Assembly (NCBI GenBank): GCA_035358815.1
Contig: DAOPQC010000003.1
Location: forward strand, 583,433 to 647,432
Origin: Thermoanaerobaculales bacterium
Lineage (GTDB): Bacteria; Acidobacteriota; Thermoanaerobaculia; Thermoanaerobaculales; Sulfomarinibacteraceae
DNA: 64,000 nt
Direction: 5' to 3'
Position numbers and translations under genes: made by a program. Numbering within the stretch: position 1 is the first letter of the stretch; every line of letters starts with the position of its first letter. The notes beneath the pieces are model-generated. The model did not search any database. It was not told the origin of the DNA and saw only the letters and a list, made by a program, of their open reading frames with translations. Shown here in pieces: positions 41,711 through 50,468 of this stretch.

Positions 41711-42679
41711 TCAGCCCGGGCGTTTCACGCCGTCACCAGGTTGCTGAAGCCGCCGGCTGCGGCGCCGAGCGCCGATCAAGACCATGGCCGCGACCCGCCA
41801 GGCCAGGGGCGTCAGCGGCGCCGCGCCCAGCGTCCGGATCGCGTACTTGCGGGCCGTGCGCGCATGACCGTGCTCGCGGGCCTTCATCGCCCGGTGGGCC
41901 AGCTCGTCGATCTCGCTCCGGTCGGGCGCCGGCCTGACCTCCGGGTCGCGGCGGGCCACGCCGCGGCGGGTGCAGGCGTCCCGGATGGCGGATGCGGCCT
42001 CCTCGAGCTGACCGGCCCGCGACCGCGCGGTGAGGCTCGCCGGATGGAGCCGGTAGCGCACCAGGATGTCGGGGAGGTTGGCGAGCCTGCCGAGCTCGGC
42101 GAGCCGGAGCAGCAGGTCGAAGTCCTCGGCGCCGAACTTGAAGTGCGCCCGGTACCCCCCGGCCTCGATCACCGCGGCCCGCCGCAGCACCGCGGCCGGG
42201 TTGGCGAGGGCCCCGCCGTAGCCCGCCATGAGCCGGGCGTCGATGGTGTCGTGATCGAGCGGCAGCTCCGTCGGCCAGAGCGGGTCCCCGTCCTCGTCGA
42301 TGCAGAGCAGCTGGCCGCCGAGCGCCACGCACTCCGGGTGACCGTCCAGGTAGCCCAGCTGGACCTCCAGCCGGCGCGGCTCCGCGACGTCGTCGGCGTC
42401 CATGACGGCGAGGAGCTCGGCGCGGGCCAGGTGGACGCACTCGTTGCGCGCCGCCGCGACGCCGCGTCGCGGGCCGAAGCGAGCCACGATCCGGCGGTCG
42501 CGCTCGGCGAAACGGCGGACGATCTCGGCGCTGCGGTCGCTCGAGCCATCGTCGACGACGACCAGCTCGAAGTCCGCGCACGACTGGCCAAGGACGCTCT
42601 CGAGCGCCTGCGCGAGGTGGCGCTCGGCGTTGTAGACCGGCATCACGACCGACAGCCGGGGCCGCTCCGGGATCACCAT
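41711..42679 (-). CDS. Glycosyltransferase family 2
   Basis: 322 aa. LSVVMPVYNAERHLAQALESVLGQ, VVVDDGSSDRSAEIVRRFAERD, RGVAAARNECVHLARAE and the DxD-like AVMDADDVAEPRRLE define a GT2 enzyme; FGAEDFDLLLRLAELGRLANLPDILVRYRLHPASLT is typical of the acceptor side. The C-terminal about 90 residues are basic and end in a hydrophobic helix (AWRVAAMVLIGARRRSRR). Separated by 25 nt from the GT11 gene. Donor unknown. Confidence 0.85.
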   Translation of the reverse strand: MVIPERPRLSVVMPVYNAERHLAQALESVLGQSCADFELVVVDDGSSDRSAEIVRRFAERDRRIVARFGPRRGVAAARNECVHLARAELLAVMDADDVAEPRRLEVQLGYLDGHPECVALGGQLLCIDEDGDPLWPTELPLDHDTIDARLMAGYGGALANPAAVLRRAAVIEAGGYRAHFKFGAEDFDLLLRLAELGRLANLPDILVRYRLHPASLTARSRAGQLEEAASAIRDACTRRGVARRDPEVRPAPDRSEIDELAHRAMKAREHGHARTARKYAIRTLGAAPLTPLAWRVAAMVLIGARRRSRRLQQPGDGVKRPG

Positions 42680-42761
42680 CCACCCCCGGGCTCAAGCGGC
42701 GCGGCCCGGCGCCGACGGACCGGCGCGGAGCCGCCGGGTGCGCGGGAAGCTCGCTGGATCG

Positions 42762-43568
42762 TCACCTGGCGCGGCGTCTCCTGAGGTGGTACATCCCGCA
42801 GGCGTAGCGTGAGCTCGCGAAGTCCGCCGGGTCGGCCGGCGCGCGGAATCGGCCGCGATCGTCGACGCCCGCAAAGTCGACGAGCTCGAGCCCCGGCAAG
42901 CGGGCGGTCATCCACCCCGGCTCGTGGATGCGGTGGGCGTTGAAGCATACCCGCGGCACGCCGATCGGCAGCGACAGGTAGAGGTCGCCGCCCGGCGCCA
43001 GGACCCGCGCCAGCTCGTCGAGCGCCCGCGCCGAGCCGTCGGCGTCCAGGGGGTCGCCGTAGCGCCCGAGCCCGACGTGCTCGACCACGTGCAGGCACGA
43101 GAGCGAGGCCACCGAGCCGTCCGCGAAGGGCAGCCGCAGCAGGCTCGCGCCGACCGGATGAAAGCCCGGCAGCCGGATCAGGGCGGGCCGGATGTCGAGG
43201 AAGAGCACCGGCGTGGAGACGCTGACGAAGCCCATGTAGAGCAGCATCGAGCCGACGTCGACGTGGAGCCGCGGCCGCGCCCGCTCGATGTGCCCGAAGG
43301 CCCACACGCCCTGGTAGAAGTAGTGGGCGTCGAACACGGTCCGCCGGGTGTCGTCATAGAGCATCGGCAGGGCGTCGCGCACGCGCAGGCGCTCGGACCC
43401 GGGCAGGGCCGAGTAGCGCTTCCAGTCGCGCGCGAGCTTCGCGTAGCCGCGCGCGGCGCGCCACGGCCTGAGCTCCACGATTGGGCGCAGCCACGCTCCG
43501 GCCACTCGCGCGATGGCGCGGGGGCGGGGGAACCACGAGCCCCGACCGGTTCGGGCGAGCCCGCTCAT
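42762..43568 (-). CDS. SAM-dependent methyltransferase-like protein (DUF268-like)
   Basis: 268 aa. LHVDVGSMLLYMGFVSVSTPVLFLDIRP and PVGASLLRLPFADGSVASLSCLHVVEHVGLGRYGD form a class I methyltransferase core (SAM site replaced by an atypical DVGS, then the post-motif CLHVVEHVGLGRYG), followed by RALDELARVLAPGGDLYLSLPIG. The start MSGLARTGRGSWFP at 43568 overlaps the Wzt stop by 4 nt. In Wzt-exported glycans a terminal methyl or methyl-phosphate often stops chain growth and is the export signal; this gene sits directly after Wzt, so a capping role is a good hypothesis. Confidence 0.7.
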   Translation of the reverse strand: MSGLARTGRGSWFPRPRAIARVAGAWLRPIVELRPWRAARGYAKLARDWKRYSALPGSERLRVRDALPMLYDDTRRTVFDAHYFYQGVWAFGHIERARPRLHVDVGSMLLYMGFVSVSTPVLFLDIRPALIRLPGFHPVGASLLRLPFADGSVASLSCLHVVEHVGLGRYGDPLDADGSARALDELARVLAPGGDLYLSLPIGVPRVCFNAHRIHEPGWMTARLPGLELVDFAGVDDRGRFRAPADPADFASSRYACGMYHLRRRRAR

Positions 43569-44824
43569 GGGGTGGGGCCCCGGCCGGCCCGCGAGGCCCG
43601 CCTGCCGTCGTCGGGGATGGGCACGATCTCGGGGCGCGCCGCGGACAGCAGGAACCCCGACCTCGCCGAGACCGGCTGCTCGCCGGTGGCCGCCTCGATG
43701 ATCGACACGTGGCCGAGCCCTTCCTGGTAGTACACGCTGCGCTGGTTGGTGGTGAGGCCGGCGACGAACTGGAGGTCGCAGTGAGCCAGCGGCAGGTCGA
43801 CCGTGAACTCGACCGAGTATGCGCCGGGGAGGAGGCGGGCCGGCCTCGAGTACAGGGTGGTGATCGGAACGCCCTCCAGCGCGCAGATGCCGACCCCGGC
43901 GATCACATGGTCCGCCTCGCGCAGGCACTCGAAGTCGAACCGGATCCGCCACGGTTCGTTGAGGCGGAACTCGGTGCGGGGCTGCCCGTCCTCCGCCGTG
44001 AAGCGGAGCGAGATGCCGACCGCGGTGTCGGCGCCGGCGGGTCGCGGGAGCTCGACGGCCGACGCGGCGCCGGCAGCGGCGTCGCGCAGGTAGCGCTCGA
44101 TCACCTCGTCGGCCGGGCCGGCGGCCTCGAGCCGTCCGTCCTGCAGCAGCAACGCCCGGCTGCACAGGCTGCGGATCGCGGCCAGGTTGTGGCTGACGAA
44201 GAGCACGGTCCGCCCCTCCCGGGACACGCTCTTCATCCTGCCCAGGCACTTCTTCTGGAAGGCGAGGTCGCCGACCGCCAGCACCTCGTCGACGAGCAGG
44301 ATCTCGGGCTCGAGGTGGGCGGCGACCGCGAAGGCGAGCCGCAGGTACATGCCCGACGAGAAGCGCTTGACCGGGGTGTCGATGAACCGCTCGACCCCGG
44401 CGAAGTCGACGATCTCATCGAACTTGGCCGCGATCTCCGCCCGCTTCATGCCGAGGATCGCGCCGTTCAGGGAGATGTTCTCTCTCCCGGTGAGCTCCGG
44501 GTGGAAGCCGGTGCCGACCTCGAGCAGGCTGCCGATCCGGCCGCGCACCTCGGCGCGGCCGCTGGTGGGCTGGGTGATCCGGGACAGCACCTTGAGCAGG
44601 GTGCTCTTGCCGGCGCCGTTGCGGCCGATGACGCCGACTGCCTCGCCCTCCGCGATCTCGAAGCTCACCGCATCGAGCGCCCAGATGTGCTCGCGGTGGC
44701 GGCGGCCGGCCAGCGGCCGGCGGAAGGCGCCGCTCAGGCTCTCCCGCAGCGACTTGAACGGCCGCCGCTCCCCCAGCCGGTAGCGCTTCGACAGCAGCTC
44801 GCTTCGGATGGCGGGAGCGCTCAT
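43565..44824 (-). CDS. O-antigen ABC exporter ATPase with C-terminal glycan-binding domain (Wzt-like), copy 2
   Basis: 419 aa. Walker A GRNGAGKST (about 65-73), LLEVGTGFHPELTGRENI, signature FSSGMYLRLAFAVAA, Walker B ILLVDEVLAVGDLAF and switch SHNLAAI. A beta-sandwich-like C-terminal domain runs from about residue 265 to 400 (FRLNEPWRIRFDFE...). It differs clearly from copy 1 in the C-terminal half, as expected for a different glycan end. 24 nt after the Wzm gene; overlaps the methyltransferase gene. Confidence 0.92.
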   Translation of the reverse strand: MSAPAIRSELLSKRYRLGERRPFKSLRESLSGAFRRPLAGRRHREHIWALDAVSFEIAEGEAVGVIGRNGAGKSTLLKVLSRITQPTSGRAEVRGRIGSLLEVGTGFHPELTGRENISLNGAILGMKRAEIAAKFDEIVDFAGVERFIDTPVKRFSSGMYLRLAFAVAAHLEPEILLVDEVLAVGDLAFQKKCLGRMKSVSREGRTVLFVSHNLAAIRSLCSRALLLQDGRLEAAGPADEVIERYLRDAAAGAASAVELPRPAGADTAVGISLRFTAEDGQPRTEFRLNEPWRIRFDFECLREADHVIAGVGICALEGVPITTLYSRPARLLPGAYSVEFTVDLPLAHCDLQFVAGLTTNQRSVYYQEGLGHVSIIEAATGEQPVSARSGFLLSAARPEIVPIPDDGRRASRAGRGPTP

Positions 44825-44848
44825 CGGGCCGCGTCTCGGGGTCGGGGG

Positions 44849-45715
44849 TCAGATGACATCGGCAAACGACCGCTCCACGCGGTGGAAGTACAGCGCGCCG
44901 GAGATCAGGACCAGCACCGACACGACCGCGCTGCCCACCATCACCCCGAGCGGGGGCGACGGGGTCCCGAGCAGCGACCACCGGAACCCCTCGACGACGC
45001 CGGCCATCGGGTTGAGGCCGAGCAGCCAGTCGGGCAGCCCGAGCGCGCGCAGGCGGGGCACCACCGTGCTCGACGGGTAGATGACCGGGCTGACGAACAG
45101 CCAGAGCTGGACGATGAACGGGACCACGTAGCGCACGTCGCGGTACTCCAGGGTGATCGCCGACAGCCACAGGCCGACCCCGAGCGCGGTCGCCACCGCC
45201 AGCAGCAGGAACACCGGGAACCACCCGAAGGTGGCGGCGGCCGGGACGTGGTAGGCGAGCATGAAGACCCCGAGCAGCGGGAAGGCGATCGCCAGGTCGA
45301 CCAGGCCGCCGAAGATCGACGCCATCGGCACCAGGGCGCGCGGGAAGTAGACCTTGGAGATCAGGTTGGCGGAGCTGACCAGGCTGACGGCCGCCTGGGT
45401 GACGGCCTGCGCGAAGAAGGTCCAGACCAACAGGCCGGCATAGGAGAACACCGGGTACGGCAGGCCGTCGGACGGGATCCCGGCGAGGCGGCCGAAGAAC
45501 AGCGTGAACACGACCGCGGTGAGCAACGGCTGCAGGATCGCCCAGATCGCGCCGAGCACGGTCTGCTTGTAGCGGACCTTGATGTCCCTCCAGACCAGGA
45601 AGTAGAGCAGCTCGCGGTAGGCCCAGATCTCGGCCAGGCCGAGGCCCGCCAGCGCGCGCGACGGCTCGATGACCACCGTGGCCGGTGCGTTCGCCCCTGC
45701 AGGGTTGGTGGGCAC
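44849..45715 (-). CDS. O-antigen ABC exporter permease (Wzm-like), copy 2
   Basis: 288 aa with six membrane segments. ELLYFLVWRDIKVRYKQTVLGAIWAILQPLL is the family N-terminus, and FVSPVIYPSSTVVPRL and LNPMAGVVEGFRWSLLG are typical of Wzm/TagG permeases. First gene of the reverse-strand glycan operon running to 36369, preceded by a promoter with a perfect TATAAT at 45807-45802. Longer and different in sequence from copy 1. Confidence 0.92.
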   Translation of the reverse strand: MPTNPAGANAPATVVIEPSRALAGLGLAEIWAYRELLYFLVWRDIKVRYKQTVLGAIWAILQPLLTAVVFTLFFGRLAGIPSDGLPYPVFSYAGLLVWTFFAQAVTQAAVSLVSSANLISKVYFPRALVPMASIFGGLVDLAIAFPLLGVFMLAYHVPAAATFGWFPVFLLLAVATALGVGLWLSAITLEYRDVRYVVPFIVQLWLFVSPVIYPSSTVVPRLRALGLPDWLLGLNPMAGVVEGFRWSLLGTPSPPLGVMVGSAVVSVLVLISGALYFHRVERSFADVI

Positions 45716-45801
45716 GCCTGTCCTTCGCCCCCTCGTGTTGGCGGCTGGCAGGGCGGCTGCCGCCAGCGGCCGGCCGCGGCCTCGAGGCCAACGTCGCTTC
45801 G

Positions 45802-45807
45802 ATTATA
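45802..45807 (-). promoter_or_regulatory. Promoter of the reverse-strand glycan operon
   Basis: TATAAT on the reverse strand (45807-45802), a perfect -10, with transcription predicted near 45794 and a leader of about 80 nt before wzm copy 2. The surrounding 249-bp gap between divergent genes holds no gene. Confidence 0.6.
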
Positions 45808-45854
45808 GCGTGCGGATCGAGCCACTTCCGTGATGCCGGGCGGCGCCGCTTCGG

Positions 45855-45863
45855 TGGTAGCAT
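45855..45863 (+). promoter_or_regulatory. Extended -10 promoter of the forward GT2-wecA-like operon
   Basis: TGG-TAGCAT at 45855-45863, about 100 nt upstream of the GTG at 45965. It is divergent to the wzm copy 2 promoter, about 50 bp away, so the two operons may share regulation. No clear -35. Confidence 0.4.
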
Positions 45864-45964
45864 GAAAGCAGCGAGGCATCGCCTCGATCTCGTCCGACGA
45901 TCGGTGAGCGCGGCCGGGCCGCGCGGCGGATGGCCGCTGCTCCGGCGCCGAGGGACCATCAGGG

Positions 45965-46954
45965 GTGGCGAGCTCGAAGACTGACCCACACGCCGAGCAC
46001 TCCGGGCAGGTCGGCGTTGTCGTCGTCAGTCACGACTCGGCCGCCGACCTGCCGGCCTGCCTCGAGGCGCTGGCCGCCGCGGCCGGGGTCGCCGAGGTCG
46101 TGGTGGTCGACAACGCCTCCCGGGACGGCTCGGCCGAGGTCGTGCGGGCAGCGGGCGGCGCGGCGGTCGAGGTGCTCGCGCTCGACCACAACACCGGCTT
46201 CGCCGGCGGCTGCAACCGGGGCTTCGCGGCGGTGCCGGCCGACATCCCGTGCGTGGCGTTCATGAACCCGGACGTGGTGGTCGAGCCGGGCTGTCTCACG
46301 GCCTGCCTCGAGCTGCTCGACGAGCGGCCCGACATCGCCGGGGTGGCGCCGCGCCTGATGCGTCCGGACGGCGTGACCGTTGACAGCGTCGGCCAGGTGC
46401 TCGACCGGCGCACCCTCGAGGTCCGCGACCGCGGCTACGGCCAGCCGCTGGGGGACGACCTGCTCGAGCCCCGCCAGGTGCTGGCGGCGTGCGGTGCGCT
46501 CGCCGTCTACCGGCGCTCCGCGCTCGAGGCGGTCGCGGAGGAGGGCGGGCCGTGGGCCGAGCACTACTTCTGCTTTTGGGAGGACCTCGAGCTGGGCTGG
46601 CGGCTGACCAACCGCGGTTTCCGGGTGCTGGCCGCGCCGCACGCGGTGGCGGTCCACGGCCGCGGCGCCGGGGCGGCTTCCGGGCGCGGCCCGCTGCGCT
46701 GGCGGCGGCCGCCCGAGCTCGAGGCGTGCGTGCTGTCGAACCGCTGGATGACCCTGATCCGGCACCTCCACTCGGCCGACCTCGCGCGCCGGCTGCCGCT
46801 GCTGCTGGCCTTCGACCTCGCGGTGACCGTGCTCGGTGCGGCGCGCCGGCCCCGGCTGCTGCCGCCCCTCCGGCGCCGGCTCCCGCTCGTGTATCGTGAG
46901 CTCGGCCGGCGGGAACTTCTTCCCCGGAAGCGGCTGTCCGAGCTGCCATGGTGA
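45965..46954 (+). CDS. Glycosyltransferase family 2 (rhamnosyltransferase-like)
   Basis: 329 aa. VGVVVVSHDSAADLPACLEALAA, VVVVDNASRDGSAEVVRAAGG, NTGFAGGCNRGFAAV, FMNPDVVVEPGCL (metal site NPD) and WEDLELGWRLTNRGFRVL are the pattern of WbbL-type rhamnosyltransferases. GTG start at 45965 after AGGGGTGG-like sequence. WbbL enzymes add a sugar to the polyprenyl-diphosphate-GlcNAc made by WecA, and a WecA-type gene follows with a 7-nt overlap, so an early step in glycan assembly is likely. Donor not proven. Confidence 0.87.
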   Translation: MASSKTDPHAEHSGQVGVVVVSHDSAADLPACLEALAAAAGVAEVVVVDNASRDGSAEVVRAAGGAAVEVLALDHNTGFAGGCNRGFAAVPADIPCVAFMNPDVVVEPGCLTACLELLDERPDIAGVAPRLMRPDGVTVDSVGQVLDRRTLEVRDRGYGQPLGDDLLEPRQVLAACGALAVYRRSALEAVAEEGGPWAEHYFCFWEDLELGWRLTNRGFRVLAAPHAVAVHGRGAGAASGRGPLRWRRPPELEACVLSNRWMTLIRHLHSADLARRLPLLLAFDLAVTVLGAARRPRLLPPLRRRLPLVYRELGRRELLPRKRLSELPW

Positions 46955-47949
46955 TCCAGCTGATCCTCGGCTTCCTGCTCGCCTACGCGCTCTCGCGCGT
47001 GGGCACGCCGATGGCGCGCGAGGCGGCGCTGCGCTTCGGGGTGGTCGACCGGCCCGACGGGCGGCTGAAGAACCACGCCGAGCCGGTCGCCTACCTGGGC
47101 GGGCTCGCGGTCTTCACCAGCTTCCTGCTGTCGCTCGGCATGACCTTCGAGTTCGACCAGGAGCTGCTGGCGCTGGTCCTGGCCTCGACCATCGTCACCG
47201 CGGTCGGCCTGATCGACGACTTCGGCGTGCTGCCGCCGAAGCCGAAGATGCTCGGCCAGATCGTAGCGGTGTTCGTGCTGCTCAAGGCCGGGGTCATCCT
47301 CGAGCTGGTGTTCCTGCCCTGGTGGGCGCGCTACCTGATCACCATCGTGTGGCTGCTCGGCATCTCCAACGCCTTCAACCTGCTCGACATCATGGACGGG
47401 CTGGCGAGCGGGGTCGGCTTCATCGCCGGCAGCTTCCTGCTGGTCGTGGCGGTGCTCAACGGGCGCTGGGTGGTGGCCGCCTTCACGGTCGCCCTGCTCG
47501 GGGCCCTGGTCGGCTTCCTGCGCTACAACTTCCCGCCGGCGAGCATCTACCTCGGGGATTGCGGCAGCCTGTTCATCGGCCTCTCGCTGGGGGCGCTGGC
47601 GATGGTCATGGGCTACACCGAGGCGAGCCCGCTCGGCTTCCTCGCCCCGCTCTACATCCTCGCCCTGCCGCTGATCGACACCGCCTACGTGACCGTGCTG
47701 CGGCTGCGCGCGGGCCGGCGGATCTACCACGGCAGCCCGGACCACTTCCCGCTGCGCCTGCGGCGGCGGCTGGGCGGCTCGACGGAGCGCACGGTGCTCG
47801 CGATCTACGCCGCGGGCGTGGTGATGGGTGGGCTCGGCCTGCTGGTGATGGTGCTCGATCCGATGGCGACCGTGGCCGTCACCGCGGTGGTCGGGGCGAT
47901 CGTGATCGGGATCCTGGTCTGGCTCGCGCGGGTGCCGATGGGGGCCTGA
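46948..47949 (+). CDS. WecA/MraY-type undecaprenyl-phosphate sugar-1-phosphate transferase
   Basis: 333 aa, about ten or eleven membrane segments. Catalytic motifs: GLIDDFGVLPPKPKMLGQ (about 89-106), NAFNLLDIMDGLASGVGF (about 143-160) and YLGDCGSLFIGLSLGAL, with HxxxR-like GSPDHFPLRLRRRLG. This is the WecA/TagO branch rather than MraY, since DG-A and the loop HFPLRL match it. It starts glycan assembly by moving GlcNAc-1-P or a related sugar phosphate to undecaprenyl phosphate. ATG at 46948, 1-nt overlap with the next gene. Confidence 0.9.
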   Translation: MVIQLILGFLLAYALSRVGTPMAREAALRFGVVDRPDGRLKNHAEPVAYLGGLAVFTSFLLSLGMTFEFDQELLALVLASTIVTAVGLIDDFGVLPPKPKMLGQIVAVFVLLKAGVILELVFLPWWARYLITIVWLLGISNAFNLLDIMDGLASGVGFIAGSFLLVVAVLNGRWVVAAFTVALLGALVGFLRYNFPPASIYLGDCGSLFIGLSLGALAMVMGYTEASPLGFLAPLYILALPLIDTAYVTVLRLRAGRRIYHGSPDHFPLRLRRRLGGSTERTVLAIYAAGVVMGGLGLLVMVLDPMATVAVTAVVGAIVIGILVWLARVPMGA

Positions 47950-49247
47950 TGGCGGCGACCGTGATCCTGGGTGGCGGCCTGACCGGGCTGGTCGCCGCCG
48001 AGCGGCTGTCGGCGGCCGGCCACCCCGCCGAGGTGTTCGAGCGGGAGCGGGAGGCGGGCGGCGCCTGCCGCACCATCGAGCGCGAGGGCTTCCACTTCGA
48101 CCACACCGGCCACCTGCTGCACGTGGCGCGGCCCGAGACCGAGGCCTACCTGAAGGGCCTCGGGGTGTGGGAGGAGCTGGAGGTCCACCGGCGGCGGGCC
48201 GCGGTGGTGGTCGGCGGGCGCCCGACGCCGTACCCGATCCAGATCCACACCGCCGCCCTCGCGCCCGAGGTGCGGCGCGACTGCCTGCTCGGGTTCATCC
48301 GCGCGTGGGCCCGCCGCGAGCGGGAGGGCGACGAGCCGGCCGACTTCGCGCGCTGGGTGGCCGAGCGCTTCGGGGACGGCTTCGCCCGTCACTTCTTCGT
48401 GCCCTACAACGAGAAGCTGTTCCGGGCGCGGGCAGAGGAGCTCAGCCTCGACTGGGTCGGCCGCTACGTGCCCAAGCCGACGCTGGAGGAGGTGGTGGAC
48501 GGCGCGCTCGGCCTCCACGACCGGCCCGTCGGGTACAACGCCACCTTCCGTTACCCGAGGCGCGGCGGCATCCGGCTGCTGCCGGACGCGGTGGCCCGGC
48601 GCGTCCCCCGGCTCCACCTGGCGAGCCGGGTGGCGGCCGTCCACCTCGGCGAGCGCTGGCTCGCGATGGCGGACGGCGGGCGCCTTCCCTTTGACCGCCT
48701 GGCCAGCACGGTGGCGCTGCCGGCCCTCATCGACCTGATCGTCGACGCCCTGCCCGCGGAGGTGGCGGCGGCGCGCGCGGCGCTGCGCTGGGTGCGGGTG
48801 CTCAACCTCGCGTACGGGGTCGACGGCCCGGCCCCGTCGCCGGAGCACTGGCTCTACTTCCCGGACCGCGAGCTGCCGTTCTACCGGGTCGGCTTCCCGT
48901 CCAACCACGGCCGGCTCGCGCCAGAGGGCTGCCACACCGTGTCGGTGGAGGTCAGCCTCGACCCCGGGGGGGCCGAGCTGGCGGCCGAGGCCGCGGCGGC
49001 GGAGCGGGCCCTCGCCGCGCTCGGCCTGCTCGACCCGGCGCGCGCCAGGGTCCGGGTCGAGACCGTGATCGATCCGGCGTACGTGGTCTTCGACCACCAG
49101 CGCCGGCAGGCGGTGGCGACGCTGCGCCGGTTCCTCGGCGGCTGCGGGGTGCTGCTCGCCGGCCGCTGGGCGGAGTGGAAGTACTCGGCGATGGAGGACG
49201 CCATCCTCGACGGCATGGCGGTGGCGAGGAAGCTCGCAGATGGGTGA
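47949..49247 (+). CDS. FAD-dependent oxidoreductase, UDP-galactopyranose mutase/protoporphyrinogen oxidase-like
   Basis: 432 aa. ATVILGGGLTGLVAAERLSAAGHPAEVFERE at the N-terminus binds FAD, followed by GGACRTIEREGFHFDHTGHLLHV, FFVPYNEKLFRARAEELSLDWVGRYVPKP and a C-terminal GRWAEWKYSAMEDAILDGM. The FVPYNEKLW-like and WAEWKYSAMED segments occur in UGM-like proteins of O-antigen clusters. A UGM would convert UDP-Galp to UDP-Galf, but protoporphyrinogen-oxidase-like relatives share the fold. ATG at 47949 (TGATG overlap). Its place between wecA-like and a GT4 supports a glycan role. Confidence 0.78.
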   Translation: MAATVILGGGLTGLVAAERLSAAGHPAEVFEREREAGGACRTIEREGFHFDHTGHLLHVARPETEAYLKGLGVWEELEVHRRRAAVVVGGRPTPYPIQIHTAALAPEVRRDCLLGFIRAWARREREGDEPADFARWVAERFGDGFARHFFVPYNEKLFRARAEELSLDWVGRYVPKPTLEEVVDGALGLHDRPVGYNATFRYPRRGGIRLLPDAVARRVPRLHLASRVAAVHLGERWLAMADGGRLPFDRLASTVALPALIDLIVDALPAEVAAARAALRWVRVLNLAYGVDGPAPSPEHWLYFPDRELPFYRVGFPSNHGRLAPEGCHTVSVEVSLDPGGAELAAEAAAAERALAALGLLDPARARVRVETVIDPAYVVFDHQRRQAVATLRRFLGGCGVLLAGRWAEWKYSAMEDAILDGMAVARKLADG

Positions 49248-49268
49248 CACGCGACGCGGGCGGGCGGG

Positions 49269-49312
49269 CCCTAGCCCCCAGATCCTAGCCCCTAACCCCG
49301 GTCGGGCGGAGG
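49269..49312. repeat. AGATCCTAG-type dispersed repeat carrying the ribosome binding site of the next gene
   Basis: CCCTAGCCCCCAGATCCTAG followed by CCCCTAACCCCGGTCGGGCG and GAGG. It matches the unit at 59181-59340 up to the point where that array enters the accC start, and here also it ends in GGAGG, 7 nt before a GTG start at 49320. Confidence 0.7.
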
Positions 49313-49319
49313 GGTGACC

Positions 49320-50468
49320 GTGCGCACCCGCATTCTCCACGTCATCACCCGCCTCGAGCCGGGCGGCGCCCAGCGCAACACGCTCTATACGGTCGAGCAC
49401 CTCGATCGCGGCCAGTTCGAGCCGGCGCTGGCGTGGGGCCCGGGGGACCCGCTCGACGAGGCGGCGGCGGCGATCCCCGACCTGCGCCGCGAGCCGGTGC
49501 CGGAGCTGGTCCGCCCGATCTCGCTCGCCCTCGACCGGCGCGCCCTGCAGCGGCTGGTCGGCGTCGTGCGGCGGCTCCAGCCGCAGGTCGTCCACACCCA
49601 CTCCTCCAAGGCCGGCGTGCTCGGCCGGCTGGCGGCGCGAATCGGCCGGGCGCCGGTCGTGGTGCACTCGATCCACGGCTTCGGTTTCACGCCGCTGCAG
49701 CCGGGCCCGGTGCGGATGCTGTACGTGATCGCCGAGCGGGTGATGGCGCGGTGGACCGACCACTTTGTCGCGGTCTCCGAGAGCAACCTGCGGGCGGGAC
49801 TGGCGCTCGGCCTGTTCCCGCCCGAGCGGGCGTCGGTGATCCGCTCCGGGATCGAGCTCGGGCGCTTCCGCAGCCCGGCGGGAGGCCGCGAGGCGCGCGA
49901 GCGGCTGGGGGTGCCGGAGGGGGCGCCGCTGGTGGTGCAGGTCGGCAACTTCAAGCCGCAGAAGGCGCCGCTCGACTTCGTGCGGGTGGCCGCCGCGGTC
50001 GCACGGCAGGCGCCCGGGGCCTGGTTCGTCATGGTCGGCGACGGCGAGCTGCGGGCGGCGGCCGAGGAGCTGGCGAGCGACCTTGCGGTCGCCGGCAGGA
50101 TCGTGTTCTGCGGTTGGTGGGACGACATCCCCGGCCTGCTGGCGGCGAGCCGGGTGTCGGTGCTGACCTCGCGCCACGAGGGCCTGCCGCGGGCCGCGGT
50201 GGAGTCGCTCGCGGCAGGGGTCCCGGTGGTGGCGACGGCGGTCGACGGCACGCCGGAGGTGGTGAAGGACGGCCGCAACGGCTTCCTGGTCGAGGCCGGC
50301 GACGTCGCGGGGCTGGCCCGCCGGGTGAGCCAGCTGCTGTGCGACGACGGCCTCCACCGGCGGCTGGCGGCGGCCGCGGGCGAGGGCCTCGACGAGTTCG
50401 ACATCGATCGCATGGTGCGGGAGCAGGAGGAGCTCTACCGATGGCTTCTTGGCCGCAGCCGCTCGTGA
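49320..50468 (+). CDS. Glycosyltransferase family 4
   Basis: 382 aa. RTRILHVITRLEPGGAQRNTLYTVEHLD (glycine-rich acceptor loop), HTHSSKAGVLGRLAARIG, IRSGIELGRFRSP, VVQVGNFKPQKAPLDFVRVAAAV and the E-x7-E region (SRHEGLPRAAVESLAAGVPVVAT) define a GT4. Start taken as GTG 49320, 7 nt after GGAGG; a GTG at 49314 is too close to that site. It follows the UGM-like gene by 72 nt and overlaps the prepilin peptidase gene by 28 bp. Last transferase of the glycan locus. Confidence 0.87.
   Translation: MRTRILHVITRLEPGGAQRNTLYTVEHLDRGQFEPALAWGPGDPLDEAAAAIPDLRREPVPELVRPISLALDRRALQRLVGVVRRLQPQVVHTHSSKAGVLGRLAARIGRAPVVVHSIHGFGFTPLQPGPVRMLYVIAERVMARWTDHFVAVSESNLRAGLALGLFPPERASVIRSGIELGRFRSPAGGREARERLGVPEGAPLVVQVGNFKPQKAPLDFVRVAAAVARQAPGAWFVMVGDGELRAAAEELASDLAVAGRIVFCGWWDDIPGLLAASRVSVLTSRHEGLPRAAVESLAAGVPVVATAVDGTPEVVKDGRNGFLVEAGDVAGLARRVSQLLCDDGLHRRLAAAAGEGLDEFDIDRMVREQEELYRWLLGRSRS

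Noticed and set aside
36160..42784. Forward open frames opposite the reverse-strand glycan operon
   Set aside because: They lack start sites and conserved motifs; the reverse-strand frames carry clear SDR, GT and epimerase motifs.
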